From: an uncultured Oscillospiraceae bacterium
GTDB lineage: Bacteria; Bacillota; Clostridia; Oscillospirales; Ruminococcaceae
Reading direction: 5' to 3'
Assembly (NCBI GenBank): GCA_934444765.1
Contig: CAKSDC010000004.1
Span: 1 to 64,000, forward strand
DNA length: 64,000 nucleotides
The stretch's first letter is position 1. Every line of letters starts with the position of its first letter. Below are positions 1-8,574 of the stretch, in pieces. The position numbers were made by a program, and so were the translations under genes. The notes under the pieces are model-generated. The model was not told the origin of the DNA and did no database searches. It saw only the letters and a list, made by a program, of their open reading frames with translations.

Positions 1-516
1 TTAGAAGATATCAGCACTCCTGTTGAGGAAGAACCTGTCATTGAAGAAGTTTCTGCTCCTGTTTTAGAAGATATCAGTACTCCTGTTGAAGAAGAACCTG
101 TCATTGAAGAAGTTTCTACTCCTGTTTTAGAAGATATCAGCACTCCTGTTGAGGAAGAACCTGTCATTGAAGAAGTTTCTGCTCCCGTTTTAGAAGATAT
201 CAGTACCCCTGTTGAGGAAGAACCTGTCATTGAAGAAGTTTCTGCTCCCGTTTTAGAAGATATCAGTACCCCTGTTGAGGAAGAACCTGTCATTGAAGAA
301 GTTTCTGCTCCCGTTGAGGAAGATATCAGTACTCCTGTTGAGGAAAAACCCGTCATTGAAGAAGTTTCTACTCCTGTTTTAGAAGATATCAGTACCCCTG
401 TTGAGGAAGAACCCGTCATTGAAGAAGTTTCTACTCCTGTTTTAGAAGATATCAGTACCCCTGTTGAGGAAGAACCTGTCATTAAAGAAGTTTCTGCTCC
501 TGTTTTAGAAGATATG
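1..516 (+). repeat. Tandem 63-bp coding repeat, eight units plus a fragment
   Basis: Eight in-frame 63-bp units start at 1, 64, 127, 190, 253, 316, 379 and 442, followed by the first 12 bases of a ninth. Units differ only at a few positions: Ala/Thr near the end, GAA/GAG and CCT/CCC synonymous changes, Lys for Glu in units 6 and 8, and Glu for Leu at the start of unit 6. Such near-identity points to recent expansion or gene conversion. The array probably continues to the left of the window. Confidence 0.95.
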
Positions 517-1479
517 GACGAAATAGATACTATAACTAACGTTCAAGAGACTGAACCTGAAAAAGAAACAGAAGAAACTATCACTCCAATAGAAGAAGAA
601 ACTACTATCGATGAGGAAGAAGAAGAAGAAGAAGAAGAAGAGTTTGAAGTTCCAAAACTTGAAGACTTTATTCCTACTGATACCGCTAAACGTATATTAG
701 ACTATACCGAACCTAAACAGGAAACACCTATCGAAACCGTTACTACTCCACAACCTACACCAGTACAACCACAAGTTACACCTATACAACCACAGATGAG
801 CACTCCAATACAACCACAACCTATGGTTCAGCCTACACCAGTACCACAGTACTACTATAACGCATATGGAGAGGCTATTCCTATAACTTACAACGCACAG
901 AACCAACCAGTATTCATGGTACCTGTGAACTATGATGCTCAAGGTCAGCCAAGACCAGTAATGATGAACCCTCAACCTATGCCAGCATCTTATATGCAAC
1001 CTACCTATATGCAACCTGCACAGAGTCCACAACCTACATATACCGCACCTACTCCACAACCTACAACTCCACCAGTAACACCAGCTCCTACAAGAGTAGT
1101 TAGAGCAGACGCTCCACCTTTACTAAGCAAACCGGAAGAGAATAAACCTTTCGACTGGAGCAAGTTCGATACTCCTAAAAAGACACAGACAGTATTCAAC
1201 ACTGGCGAAGGTAAGATATTAGACTCTTTTGAGGAGGCTTTAAACCAGTTAGGCGTAGAGACTAACGAAGAAAAGTCTAAAGAAGACGAAATAGTTCCAG
1301 AGTTTGAAGCATATATCCCTACTAAGCATAACACTACACAACTAAAACAAGAACCTACTAAAACTGCTCCCGTACTAAGTGAATCAGAACGCAAAAAGCG
1401 TGAAAAGATAGACGCTCAGTTTAGAAAACAGTTAGAAAAACGTGGTCTTGATAACAACAGGCATCAAAGACACAAGTAA
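1..1479 (+). CDS. Low-complexity repeat protein, N-terminus outside the window
   Basis: The frame is open from the first base, so the methionine at 514 is internal and the true start lies upstream. The 492 visible residues fall into four parts. Residues 1-168 are eight copies of a 21-residue acidic repeat (consensus LEDISTPVEEEPVIEEVSAP, then V). Next is a Glu-rich stretch with a run of glutamates near 205-214. Residues about 240-370 are rich in Pro, Gln, Thr and Tyr, with many PQP and TPxQP motifs. The C-terminus is basic (KKREKIDAQFRKQLEKRG). There is no membrane segment or catalytic motif in the visible part. I do not recognise a family. It looks like a disordered scaffold or spacer protein, but the missing N-terminus may hold the defining domain. 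A terminator-like hairpin follows the stop. Confidence 0.75.
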   Translation, partial: LEDISTPVEEEPVIEEVSAPVLEDISTPVEEEPVIEEVSTPVLEDISTPVEEEPVIEEVSAPVLEDISTPVEEEPVIEEVSAPVLEDISTPVEEEPVIEEVSAPVEEDISTPVEEKPVIEEVSTPVLEDISTPVEEEPVIEEVSTPVLEDISTPVEEEPVIKEVSAPVLEDMDEIDTITNVQETEPEKETEETITPIEEETTIDEEEEEEEEEEFEVPKLEDFIPTDTAKRILDYTEPKQETPIETVTTPQPTPVQPQVTPIQPQMSTPIQPQPMVQPTPVPQYYYNAYGEAIPITYNAQNQPVFMVPVNYDAQGQPRPVMMNPQPMPASYMQPTYMQPAQSPQPTYTAPTPQPTTPPVTPAPTRVVRADAPPLLSKPEENKPFDWSKFDTPKKTQTVFNTGEGKILDSFEEALNQLGVETNEEKSKEDEIVPEFEAYIPTKHNTTQLKQEPTKTAPVLSESERKKREKIDAQFRKQLEKRGLDNNRHQRHK

Positions 1480-1488
1480 TAAAAAACG

Positions 1489-1516
1489 GTCCATTTAAGC
1501 TATAGCTTAGATGGAC
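1489..1516 (+). terminator. Hairpin after the repeat-protein gene
   Basis: The arms GTCCATTTAAGC (1489-1500) and GCTTAGATGGAC (1505-1516) flank a TATA loop, with an A-tract before and a T-rich tail after. One mismatch lies within the 12-bp stem. It probably ends transcription of the plus-strand gene. Confidence 0.6.
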
Positions 1517-1540
1517 TATTCTTATACCTATTTTGAATAT

Positions 1541-1570
1541 AAAAAATGGCGATTGAAAACAATCGCCATT
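1541..1570 (-). terminator. Terminator of the sugar ABC transporter operon
   Basis: An 11-bp perfect stem, AATGGCGATTG (1545-1555) and CAATCGCCATT (1560-1570), has a four-base loop. On the minus strand it is followed by a T run, as in an intrinsic terminator, directly downstream of the second permease gene. Confidence 0.85.
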
Positions 1571-1593
1571 AATAGTTTACATAGTATAAAAGA

Positions 1594-2460
1594 TTATTCC
1601 TTTACACCACCAGCAGCTACACCTTCAACGATGAACTTAGATAGTAAGATATATACTATAATAAGTGGTAGCATAGCCATAAATACACCAGAGTAAACTT
1701 GACCGTAGTCAGTTCTAAATTGGTCGGACTTCATTAAGCCTATTTGGATAGGTAGTGTAAACTTAGTCTTATCACTAAGAATGATAGATGGAGTAAAGAA
1801 GTTGTTCCATGCAGTGATGAAAGCAAATATACCTTGTGTTGCTACTGCTGGTACCATGATAGGTAATGCAATAGTGAAGAAGGTTCTAAATTCGTTACAA
1901 CCGTCTATACGAGCAGCTTCAACTAACGATACCGACAACGCACCCTTCATATACTGACGCATATAGAATACGATAGTAGGAGTAGCTATAGATGGAAGAA
2001 TAAGTGCTGCGTAGTTATCTAATATGTTTAAGTTAGAACATAACTTATAGAAACCTATGATAGATACTTGTTGAGGTATCATCATAATAGCCATAATAAA
2101 GGTAAAAGCAGCATCTCTTAGTTTAAACTGATATACTGTTAAACCATAAGCAGTAGCAGTAGCAAATAATAATGCACACGCTGTAACCATAGTGGATACG
2201 AATAAGCTGTTTCTAAAACCTTGCATTATGTTAAGTTCTGACTTTCTTGCTAATACGCCCTTAATGTTTTCAAAAAGGTGGCTACCAGGAATTAGTGTTA
2301 AGCTACCTTGAATTTCTGAACTTGTACGGCTTGCGTTTACAAAAGTTAGCCAGAAAGGAAGTAAACTTATAATGGATAAGAGTACACATATTATGAATAT
2401 AATAGTCTTTTTAATCTTTATACTTTGAGTATAGTTTTTATTTCCTACACCTTCACTCAT
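1594..2460 (-). CDS. Carbohydrate ABC transporter permease, MalG type
   Basis: This 288-residue integral membrane protein is the second permease of a sugar importer. About six hydrophobic segments are visible, starting with KTIIFIICVLLSIISLLPFWL near residue 19. The cytoplasmic EAA loop that docks on the ATPase reads EAARIDGCNEFRTFFTIALPI around 180-200, which is the typical form for sugar permeases of the MalG family. The C-terminus VEGVAAGGVKE is also typical. Its start overlaps the stop of the MalF-type gene by four bases, so the two are translationally coupled. No ATPase gene lies nearby, so a shared MsmK-like ATPase elsewhere is expected. The transported sugar cannot be read from the sequence. 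Confidence 0.93.
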   Translation of the reverse strand: MSEGVGNKNYTQSIKIKKTIIFIICVLLSIISLLPFWLTFVNASRTSSEIQGSLTLIPGSHLFENIKGVLARKSELNIMQGFRNSLFVSTMVTACALLFATATAYGLTVYQFKLRDAAFTFIMAIMMIPQQVSIIGFYKLCSNLNILDNYAALILPSIATPTIVFYMRQYMKGALSVSLVEAARIDGCNEFRTFFTIALPIMVPAVATQGIFAFITAWNNFFTPSIILSDKTKFTLPIQIGLMKSDQFRTDYGQVYSGVFMAMLPLIIVYILLSKFIVEGVAAGGVKE

Positions 2461-3491
2461 ATTTGTAGACCTCCGCTCATTTTCTTACCTTGTTTAGCTA
2501 ATTTTTGTTGTTTCTTAATGTACTTCTTCTTAGCTTCTTCGTCCTTATCTCTTAGTATGTAGAATACTATACAGCTTAATATAGCAGTAGCTACAAATAA
2601 GATGAACGCAGCAGCACCAGCTTTACCGTAGTTTAAGCTACCGTTAAACGCTTGGTTAGTAATGTACATTGTAACTGTTTGAGTAGTATAGTTTGGAGCA
2701 CCTTGTTGGTCTGAACTTAAAAGTTTTGGTACATCGTAAAGTTGTAGACCACCGATGATGGAAGTAATTAATGTATATACCATGATAGGTTGAATACATG
2801 GGATAGTAACCTTAAAGAAGGTTTGGCTACTTGTACAACCGTCGATTTCGGAAGCCTCAAATAGTGATTCGTTAATACCTAAGATACCAGAAATTAATGA
2901 TACCATGGTATTACCATACCACATCCAAGTTTGAATGAATGCTACAAGACCTCTTGTCCAGCCAGTGCTTCTAAAGAAGTCGTATGGTTGGTCAATAATA
3001 TGTAACTGCTTAGTGATAAATACGTTTACTATACCAGTCTTATCGAATAAAGAAGTAAATAAGATTGCTATAGAAGCAGCTGTAATTACGTTAGGTAAGA
3101 ATATTAATACCTTAAAGATACCTTGACCAGGTACTTTTGTTCTCTTATCAGTGAACCATGCTGCACATAGTAGTGATAAGCAAATCTGTGGAATAAAGTT
3201 ACAACCCCACATAATTAAAGTATTTTTAAATGCACATAGAAGACCACTTGCTTCGCTTGCATTATCAAAAATATCTTTAAAGTTTTGTAAGCCTACAAAG
3301 TTAGGACCTACGGTTTGAACCGCACCAGTTGCGAAGTCAACACCAGTATAACTTTCTTGTAAAGAATACCATAGTGTTAATAGCAATGGATAGAGTTGAA
3401 AGATAAAGAAAGCAACAAAGAAAGGGAAAATAAATATGTAGCCATATTTGGCATAGCTTACGCTTTTTATTCTTGAATTTGCGCCTGCCAT
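2457..3491 (-). CDS. Carbohydrate ABC transporter permease, MalF type
   Basis: A 344-residue membrane protein, first permease of the importer. It has a hydrophobic segment near the N-terminus (YIFIFPFFVAFFIFQLYPLL) and several more, and the EAA loop FEASEIDGCTSSQTFFKVTIP at about 215-235. I start at the ATG at 3491 (MAGANSRIK). A GTG at 3503 is also in frame, but AAGGAG ends only one base before it, whereas it lies 13 bases before the ATG. The tail is Lys-rich. The gene follows the binding-protein gene after a strong hairpin and overlaps the MalG-type gene. Confidence 0.92.
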   Translation of the reverse strand: MAGANSRIKSVSYAKYGYIFIFPFFVAFFIFQLYPLLLTLWYSLQESYTGVDFATGAVQTVGPNFVGLQNFKDIFDNASEASGLLCAFKNTLIMWGCNFIPQICLSLLCAAWFTDKRTKVPGQGIFKVLIFLPNVITAASIAILFTSLFDKTGIVNVFITKQLHIIDQPYDFFRSTGWTRGLVAFIQTWMWYGNTMVSLISGILGINESLFEASEIDGCTSSQTFFKVTIPCIQPIMVYTLITSIIGGLQLYDVPKLLSSDQQGAPNYTTQTVTMYITNQAFNGSLNYGKAGAAAFILFVATAILSCIVFYILRDKDEEAKKKYIKKQQKLAKQGKKMSGGLQI

Positions 3492-3555
3492 TGAAAGATT
3501 CACACTCCTTATTTTAAGTTGAAATAATATTAAAGCATAATATATATATCATAAA

Positions 3556-3585
3556 CAGGGGGCAAGGTTGTTTTCTTGCCCCCTG
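3556..3585 (-). terminator. Intra-operon GC-rich hairpin between binding protein and permease genes
   Basis: An 11-bp perfect stem, CAGGGGGCAAG (3556-3566) and CTTGCCCCCTG (3575-3585), has an eight-base loop. On the minus strand only a short TTTATGAT follows, so it is likely a leaky terminator or an mRNA-stabilising structure. Either would give more binding protein than permease, as known for malE-malF. Confidence 0.7.
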
Positions 3586-3626
3586 CAATAATACACTAAA
3601 TAAATATATAATTGACTAACTAATTA

Positions 3627-5195
3627 TTATTCAACTGTAAGACCAGCAATGTTATCCTTAACAGCGCTCTTGAATGCTGCTAAAGCATCATCCTTAGAAG
3701 TACCGTCGTAGCAGTAACCGTTAACAGCTTCGATGAACTTGTCGTTAATAGTTTGGTCATAAGCAGACATAGTGCTTACATCGATACCAGCAACTTGTTC
3801 TTGGAATAGAGCGTAATGGTCTTGACCGCCAAGGAAGTCGAATGAGTAACCACTGTTGATAATGTTAGTGATAGCTTCGTCGTTGTTACAGTAGTCAGAA
3901 GAGTTCTTAGCATACCATTCCATGGATTCAGTGTTAATAGTAAAGAATTCAATGATATCCTTAACTATGTCAGCGTTATTACAAGTTGGTGGAACTACTA
4001 TCCAAGTACCGCCCCAGTAGTAAGCTTCAGGACCGTTGATAGCCTTCCAGTCACCGTAAGAAGAACCTTCAGCACCCTTTTCACCACCACAGTTTTGAAC
4101 CATAGTCCATTGAATACCCCAAGTGGAGAAGAAAGCACCCATAGTCTTAGAAGAAGCATCAGAAACGCTATCAGAGATACAGCTGTTCCAACCAGTAGTC
4201 CATTGGTTTACACCAACAGTTAGGTCTTCGTCGTTAGCACCGTGAGTTAGGTTGTGAGCTAATTCCATAAAGTCTTCAACTTCACTTGTAATAGATAGAG
4301 AAGAACCGTCAATCCAAGAAGTAGAACGGTTAGTTCTAAATACTTGCCATACGTCTTGAATACCTTGAACAAGCTTAACTTCACCCTTAGAAGCATCGCT
4401 AACTTCTTGAGCTGTAGCTACAAAAGTATCCCAGTCAGCAACCTTAGCTTGCATTTCGTCTTCAGACTTAACGCCTAATAGAGAGTCAGCATAAGAAGGT
4501 CTGTATAGGAATAGACCAGGAGCAGCTTGCCAAGAAGAACCCTTGATAGCACCAGAAGTCTTAGAAGTACCTACTTGCTTAGTATATTCGTATTGGTTAG
4601 ATAGTTCGCTTTCAGCAATACCAACGTCAGTTAGAGGAACTGTAGCGTTATCGTTGTTGATGTACTTTAGAGCGTAGTCAGCTTCAGCTAAGAACATATC
4701 GCCTAAGTCACCGCTTGCAGAAAGAACGCTATCTAAGTTAGTTTGGTAAGCACCACCATCGGATGGGTTTACAAGATAGTCATTATCTAAAGAACAAGTA
4801 ACACCATTCTTAAAAGTGATAGTGTTAGAATCCTTGTCGTAAGTAGCACCAGTCTGTACTGGACCGCCATTATCGTAACCAAATTCACCGTTATCACAGT
4901 AGTAATTTAGTAACATTCCTTGGAATTCAGTGTTCCAAGAGTTGATAACAAAGTTAGAACCGTCAGAACTTAAAGTAGCTTCTACAGAGTCGCTTGCGCC
5001 TGGGTCTGTGTCAGAATCAGCGTCTGAATCTGCATCTGTATCAGCATCATTATCTGCACTGTTGTCGCCAGCAGTAGTAGTAGTATTGTCGGAGCTACTA
5101 TCAGAACTATTGTCTTTGCCTCCACAGCCTACCATAGATGTTGCAGTCATAGCAAGAACGGCTACAAGAGCAAGTGTTTTCTTTAAACTCTTCAT
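3627..5195 (-). CDS. Extracellular sugar-binding lipoprotein of an ABC importer
   Basis: A 522-residue secreted lipoprotein that captures the substrate for the two downstream permeases. It starts with a Lys-rich n-region, a hydrophobic core and a lipobox SMVGC, so the cysteine at about residue 24 should be lipidated. A long Ser/Asp/Thr-rich linker (repeats of DADSDAD type, about residues 28-70) tethers the binding domain to the membrane. The rest fits the family 1 solute-binding fold, with many Trp and Tyr residues as expected for sugar contacts (for example EAYYWGGTWIVVPP). AAGGAGG lies just before the ATG. A LacI-family gene is immediately upstream. Substrate unknown; an oligosaccharide is inferred from the amylase and regulator next door. 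Confidence 0.9.
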   Translation of the reverse strand: MKSLKKTLALVAVLAMTATSMVGCGGKDNSSDSSSDNTTTTAGDNSADNDADTDADSDADSDTDPGASDSVEATLSSDGSNFVINSWNTEFQGMLLNYYCDNGEFGYDNGGPVQTGATYDKDSNTITFKNGVTCSLDNDYLVNPSDGGAYQTNLDSVLSASGDLGDMFLAEADYALKYINNDNATVPLTDVGIAESELSNQYEYTKQVGTSKTSGAIKGSSWQAAPGLFLYRPSYADSLLGVKSEDEMQAKVADWDTFVATAQEVSDASKGEVKLVQGIQDVWQVFRTNRSTSWIDGSSLSITSEVEDFMELAHNLTHGANDEDLTVGVNQWTTGWNSCISDSVSDASSKTMGAFFSTWGIQWTMVQNCGGEKGAEGSSYGDWKAINGPEAYYWGGTWIVVPPTCNNADIVKDIIEFFTINTESMEWYAKNSSDYCNNDEAITNIINSGYSFDFLGGQDHYALFQEQVAGIDVSTMSAYDQTINDKFIEAVNGYCYDGTSKDDALAAFKSAVKDNIAGLTVE

Positions 5196-5291
5196 TTGAA
5201 AATTTCCTCCTTAATGATTAAATAATATTAAAATAATATTATTATTAACTTAACACTATTATAGGCTATATTAAGGATACCCCTAATACTT

Positions 5292-5308
5292 CTTGTAACC
5301 ATTACAAG
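5292..5308 (-). promoter_or_regulatory. Palindromic operator candidate before the binding-protein gene
   Basis: CTTGTAA and TTACAAG are perfect 7-base arms around CCA, about 97 bases upstream of the binding-protein start. On the minus strand a good -10 (TATAAT, plus-strand 5258-5263) lies about 30 bases downstream, with no good -35. This arrangement suits control by a bound protein, possibly the LacI-type regulator encoded next to it. Confidence 0.5.
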
Positions 5309-5375
5309 CATAATTTCCGACAAGCCTATGCCGTACTCTGTTAGTATGAATATTTTTAAAAATATTGGCTATACT

Positions 5376-6389
5376 TTAGATAGCACCTACGGTTTCTCCT
5401 ACTAAGAGTTCTCCGCCAATAATCAAGTGGTTTTCCTTTTCCGAAAGGCTCTTCTTGTTTATAATCTTAACCAGTAGTTGAGCCGAACGCTTACCTATAA
5501 GAGCAACGTTCTGCTTGATAGTGGTTAAAGGCTTGCCTATAACCTGAGAAAGATATATACCATCGTAGCCTACCACAGAAATATCTTTAGGAATAGAAAG
5601 ACCAACTTCTTTAACAGCGTTAAACACACCCAACGCAGAAAAGTCATCTGGAGCAATAATACAAGTAGGCGGATTGTATAGCTTAAGCATATTTAACGCT
5701 ATATCGTATACGTTTAAAATATCCTGATACTTACCTTGTTTTACGTAGTCCAAATTAGGTACTAAGCCCAACTCCTGCATAGTGTTTTTAAACGAATTTA
5801 ACCTATCAGTAGTAACCTGAGAACTATCACCATAGATATAAGCAATATCTCTGTGACCTTTTGAATATACATACTCGACTAACCTTTTCATACCCATGGT
5901 ATTATCCGAGCATACAGAATAATACTTTTCTGAACTAAAGTCGATATTCACTAAAGGAATGTCACTGTTCATTAAGTCATTAATTTCACGGTCGTAAAAG
6001 TCTGCACAGACTAAAGCCACGCCGTCAACGTTTCTATATCTGCAATGTTCAAGATAGCTCATAGACGTACCGCCTATGTTACCATTATTAATAAAGGTAA
6101 TGTCATAGCCGAGCTTTTCAGCTTCTGCTCTAAAACTTTCTAACACACCAGAAAAGTAACTATGTGCAATACCACTACCAGCCTTTTCGGTATATATAAC
6201 ACCAATGCTAAACGTTTTATTAGTCTTTAACGCTCTTGCTTGAGAGTTTGGAAAGTAGCCTAACTCTTTAGCGGTTTGCTCTATAAACTTTTTAGTATTT
6301 TCGTTCACATCATTGTGGTTATTTAAAGCCTTACTGACTGTTGCAATAGATACCCCACACTTTTCTGCTATATCCTTTATCGATACCAT
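5376..6389 (-). CDS. LacI-family transcriptional regulator
   Basis: A 337-residue DNA-binding repressor or activator. Residues 2-60 are the LacI helix-turn-helix and hinge helix: SIKDIAEKCGVSIATVSKAL, then NENTKKFIEQTAKELGYFPN. The rest is a periplasmic-binding-protein-like effector domain, with typical pieces such as SVVGYDGIYLSQVIGKPLTTI near 275-295. I start at the ATG at 6389, which has AAAGGA nine bases upstream, rather than at a TTG two codons earlier. It lies directly upstream of, and in line with, the sugar-transport genes, so it probably controls them in response to the imported sugar or a breakdown product. Confidence 0.92.
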   Translation of the reverse strand: MVSIKDIAEKCGVSIATVSKALNNHNDVNENTKKFIEQTAKELGYFPNSQARALKTNKTFSIGVIYTEKAGSGIAHSYFSGVLESFRAEAEKLGYDITFINNGNIGGTSMSYLEHCRYRNVDGVALVCADFYDREINDLMNSDIPLVNIDFSSEKYYSVCSDNTMGMKRLVEYVYSKGHRDIAYIYGDSSQVTTDRLNSFKNTMQELGLVPNLDYVKQGKYQDILNVYDIALNMLKLYNPPTCIIAPDDFSALGVFNAVKEVGLSIPKDISVVGYDGIYLSQVIGKPLTTIKQNVALIGKRSAQLLVKIINKKSLSEKENHLIIGGELLVGETVGAI

Positions 6390-6602
6390 TTGCAAACGTC
6401 CTTTACTATATTAGCTATACTATTACTGCTGTCAAGGTGAACACTTTTAATATGCGCTCTTAACAGGTGCAACTATTAGCGTTCTTACTGTCTTTTAAAT
6501 AGAAAGTATTTTTAACGAAGTTACTCATTAGAAAAATTCCAATTAATAACAATAACACCTATATTTCATGTTTAGGCATTATGCTAATAATATTGTAATA
6601 AT

Positions 6603-6631
6603 AGTTTACAATGTAAGTACCAAAAAGTCAA
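6603..6631 (-). promoter_or_regulatory. Promoter of the LacI-family gene
   Basis: On the minus strand TTGACT (plus-strand 6626-6631) and TAAACT (6603-6608) are 17 bases apart. The long leader of about 210 bases before the gene shows no clear RNA fold. Confidence 0.65.
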
Positions 6632-6659
6632 TATGTAAAACTCTTATTTAATTTTTTTC

Positions 6660-6697
6660 GTGCAATTCGCACAGTCAAACATTGGTTTTTTTGTGCA
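6660..6697. promoter_or_regulatory. GTGC-type palindrome and extra half-site upstream of lacI promoter
   Basis: GTGC (6660-6663) and GCAC (6669-6672) flank AATTC. A second TTTTTTTGTGCAA half-site sits at 6685-6697. On the minus strand this reads as two copies of TTGCAC followed by an A-rich run, both upstream of the -35. Related sites precede the pectate lyase and amylase genes. The rest of the 6390-6805 gap shows only A/T-rich sequence and a weak hairpin near 6725-6760. Confidence 0.45.
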
Positions 6698-6805
6698 ACT
6701 TGACGTTTAAATTCCCAGTTTTAGACATATATATTACAATTCGGTTACATATATCTCTTTAAAAATTCTTAATATCTAAATGACTATTTCAGTATCAGCG
6801 GACTA

Positions 6806-8389
6806 TTAGTTATGAATAAATCTTGGTTTGCCGTCTTCATCTCCAAGGAATATAGTTTTAGGCATAACCCAAGTATCCTTTTCGCCTTGTAGAGCCTTAT
6901 ATACTACCAAGTCTTCATAGGAAGAATATTCTTTAGCTATAGATACTACTTGATACTCTTCACCGTTGTTGTTGTGGTATACGTCGCCTACTGCTACGTC
7001 ACGTTCTTCTACTACCTGTTCTACCTGTTCTGGTTGAGCGTTTAGAATATCATCAGCAACTATTACCATAGGGCTATGTGCAGGAATATTGATATATGCG
7101 TCGCCGTTGTTAATCTGTACCACCTGATTGCTTATTAGGTCTACTAAGTAGTTCATAGGAGTGTTAAAGTTCATACCGAAGTCGCTATCGTCTAAGTTAA
7201 GAGCAACGTATATAGTCTGACCGTTTAACTCTTTTTTGAATAGTAACTGTCTGTTTCTAACTATAATAGTCTGATAGCTACCAGTTCTCATAGCAGGGTA
7301 TACACTGTATATTCTACCAAGTCTAACTAAGTAACTGTATAGGTCAACGTTTCCTGAAATTTTAAGGTCTTGTAGGTTTAAGCAAGGACGTAGACCGTCA
7401 TCGGAATTGTTTTCGTGAATACCCTTTACACCGAACTCACTACCGTAGTATATAGAAGGAATACCAGGCATAGCATACATTAGAGTGTAGCAGTTTTTAA
7501 GGTTTCTTTCATCTCTAAGAGTGCTTGCCAATCTGTTTACATCGTGGTTGTCCACAAAGTTGAATAGGTTAATATTCTTATATATACCACCGTTACCGCT
7601 TTGACGATTAATAGAGTAGTCTATTTCAAAGTAGTTGCCGTCGTTATGGGATGAGTATATACCCTTGTAACACTCATAGTTAGTAGTACTATCGAGCATT
7701 TCGGAGTTAGCCCACCTGTTGTAGTCACCATGAATAATTTCACCCATTAGCCAAAAGTCGAACTTTTTACTCTTAGTGAAACTTCTAATCCTCTTAAAGA
7801 AGTCAAAGTCTATACAGTCGGCAGCGTCGAAACGTATACCGTCTATATCAAATTCGCTAATCCAATAGTCTACAGCCTCTATTATGTAGTCGCAAACTTT
7901 AGGATTTCTTAGGTTTAGTTTAACTAAGTTGTAGTAACCGTTCCAACCTTCATACCAAAAGTTATCGCCACAAGGACTTTGACCGCCAAAGTTTAGGTTT
8001 TGAAACCAATCGCAGTATTGAGATTGAGGACCATTCTTTTGAACGTCTTTAAACGCCCAGAAGTTTCTGCCCACGTGATTGAACACACCGTCTAATACTA
8101 CTCTAATTCCGTTTTGATGTAGTGTATCACAGACTTTTTTAAATAGAGCGTTATCGCCTAAACGTCTGTCTATTACCTTGTAGTCGGTAGTATCATAACC
8201 ATGTTCTACAGACTCGAACACTGGACCAAAGTATACGGCGTTGATATTCATACTCTTTAAGTGTGGTATCCAATCGATAACCTTATCAAGACGGTATCTA
8301 ACTTCTCCACCATCGTTAAACTTTTCTGCACCACAGAACCCTATTGGATATATGTGATAGAATATTGCATTATCATACCAAAAACCCAT
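6806..8389 (-). CDS. GH13 alpha-amylase-family enzyme with C-terminal DUF1653-like domain
   Basis: A 527-residue cytoplasmic enzyme (no signal peptide) expected to cut or rearrange alpha-1,4-glucans or maltodextrins. The GH13 barrel spans about residues 1-370. The conserved regions are VVLDGVFNHV, GIRFDAADCID (nucleophile Asp), LMGEIIHGDY (acid/base Glu) and FVDNHDVNR (third Asp). A beta-sandwich follows. Residues about 465-520 (VGDVYHNNNGEEYQVV, then VVYKAL and DTWVMPKTIF) resemble DUF1653. I start at the ATG at 8389 because GGAGG lies ten bases upstream; an ATG seven codons earlier would place that site inside the coding region. It may degrade oligosaccharides brought in by the nearby ABC importer. 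The exact specificity (neopullulanase, maltogenic amylase or other) is not readable. Confidence 0.88.
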   Translation of the reverse strand: MGFWYDNAIFYHIYPIGFCGAEKFNDGGEVRYRLDKVIDWIPHLKSMNINAVYFGPVFESVEHGYDTTDYKVIDRRLGDNALFKKVCDTLHQNGIRVVLDGVFNHVGRNFWAFKDVQKNGPQSQYCDWFQNLNFGGQSPCGDNFWYEGWNGYYNLVKLNLRNPKVCDYIIEAVDYWISEFDIDGIRFDAADCIDFDFFKRIRSFTKSKKFDFWLMGEIIHGDYNRWANSEMLDSTTNYECYKGIYSSHNDGNYFEIDYSINRQSGNGGIYKNINLFNFVDNHDVNRLASTLRDERNLKNCYTLMYAMPGIPSIYYGSEFGVKGIHENNSDDGLRPCLNLQDLKISGNVDLYSYLVRLGRIYSVYPAMRTGSYQTIIVRNRQLLFKKELNGQTIYVALNLDDSDFGMNFNTPMNYLVDLISNQVVQINNGDAYINIPAHSPMVIVADDILNAQPEQVEQVVEERDVAVGDVYHNNNGEEYQVVSIAKEYSSYEDLVVYKALQGEKDTWVMPKTIFLGDEDGKPRFIHN

Positions 8390-8449
8390 TCTAAAATAAC
8401 CTCCAAACATAGTATTGTGACATATTTCCTGAATGAACAGAAAATTCCT

Positions 8450-8536
8450 ATTATATAGGCTAACCCCATGTGCCTCACGGTTTTGTGCTACGCATAGTAG
8501 AGTACTTTAGTATACCTTTTAGACGTAGCCTATATA
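8450..8536 (-). promoter_or_regulatory. Amylase promoter region with half-site and long inverted repeat
   Basis: A -10 TATAAT (plus-strand 8450-8455) precedes the amylase gene without a good -35, which suggests activation. TTTTGTGC-TAC-GCA (8481-8494) resembles the palindromes at 6660 and 9476 and lies just upstream of the expected -35. TATATAGGCTA (8452-8462) and TAGCCTATATA (8526-8536) form a perfect 11-bp inverted repeat spanning the region. Confidence 0.4.
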
Positions 8537-8574
8537 GACGTACTAAAAAATTTTAATACGATATATAACATACT

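Noticed and set aside
697..1059. Minus-strand frame rich in Trp, Arg and Leu opposite the repeat protein
   Set aside because: It is a shadow of the Pro/Gln/Tyr-rich codons on the other strand, without a ribosome site or plausible composition.
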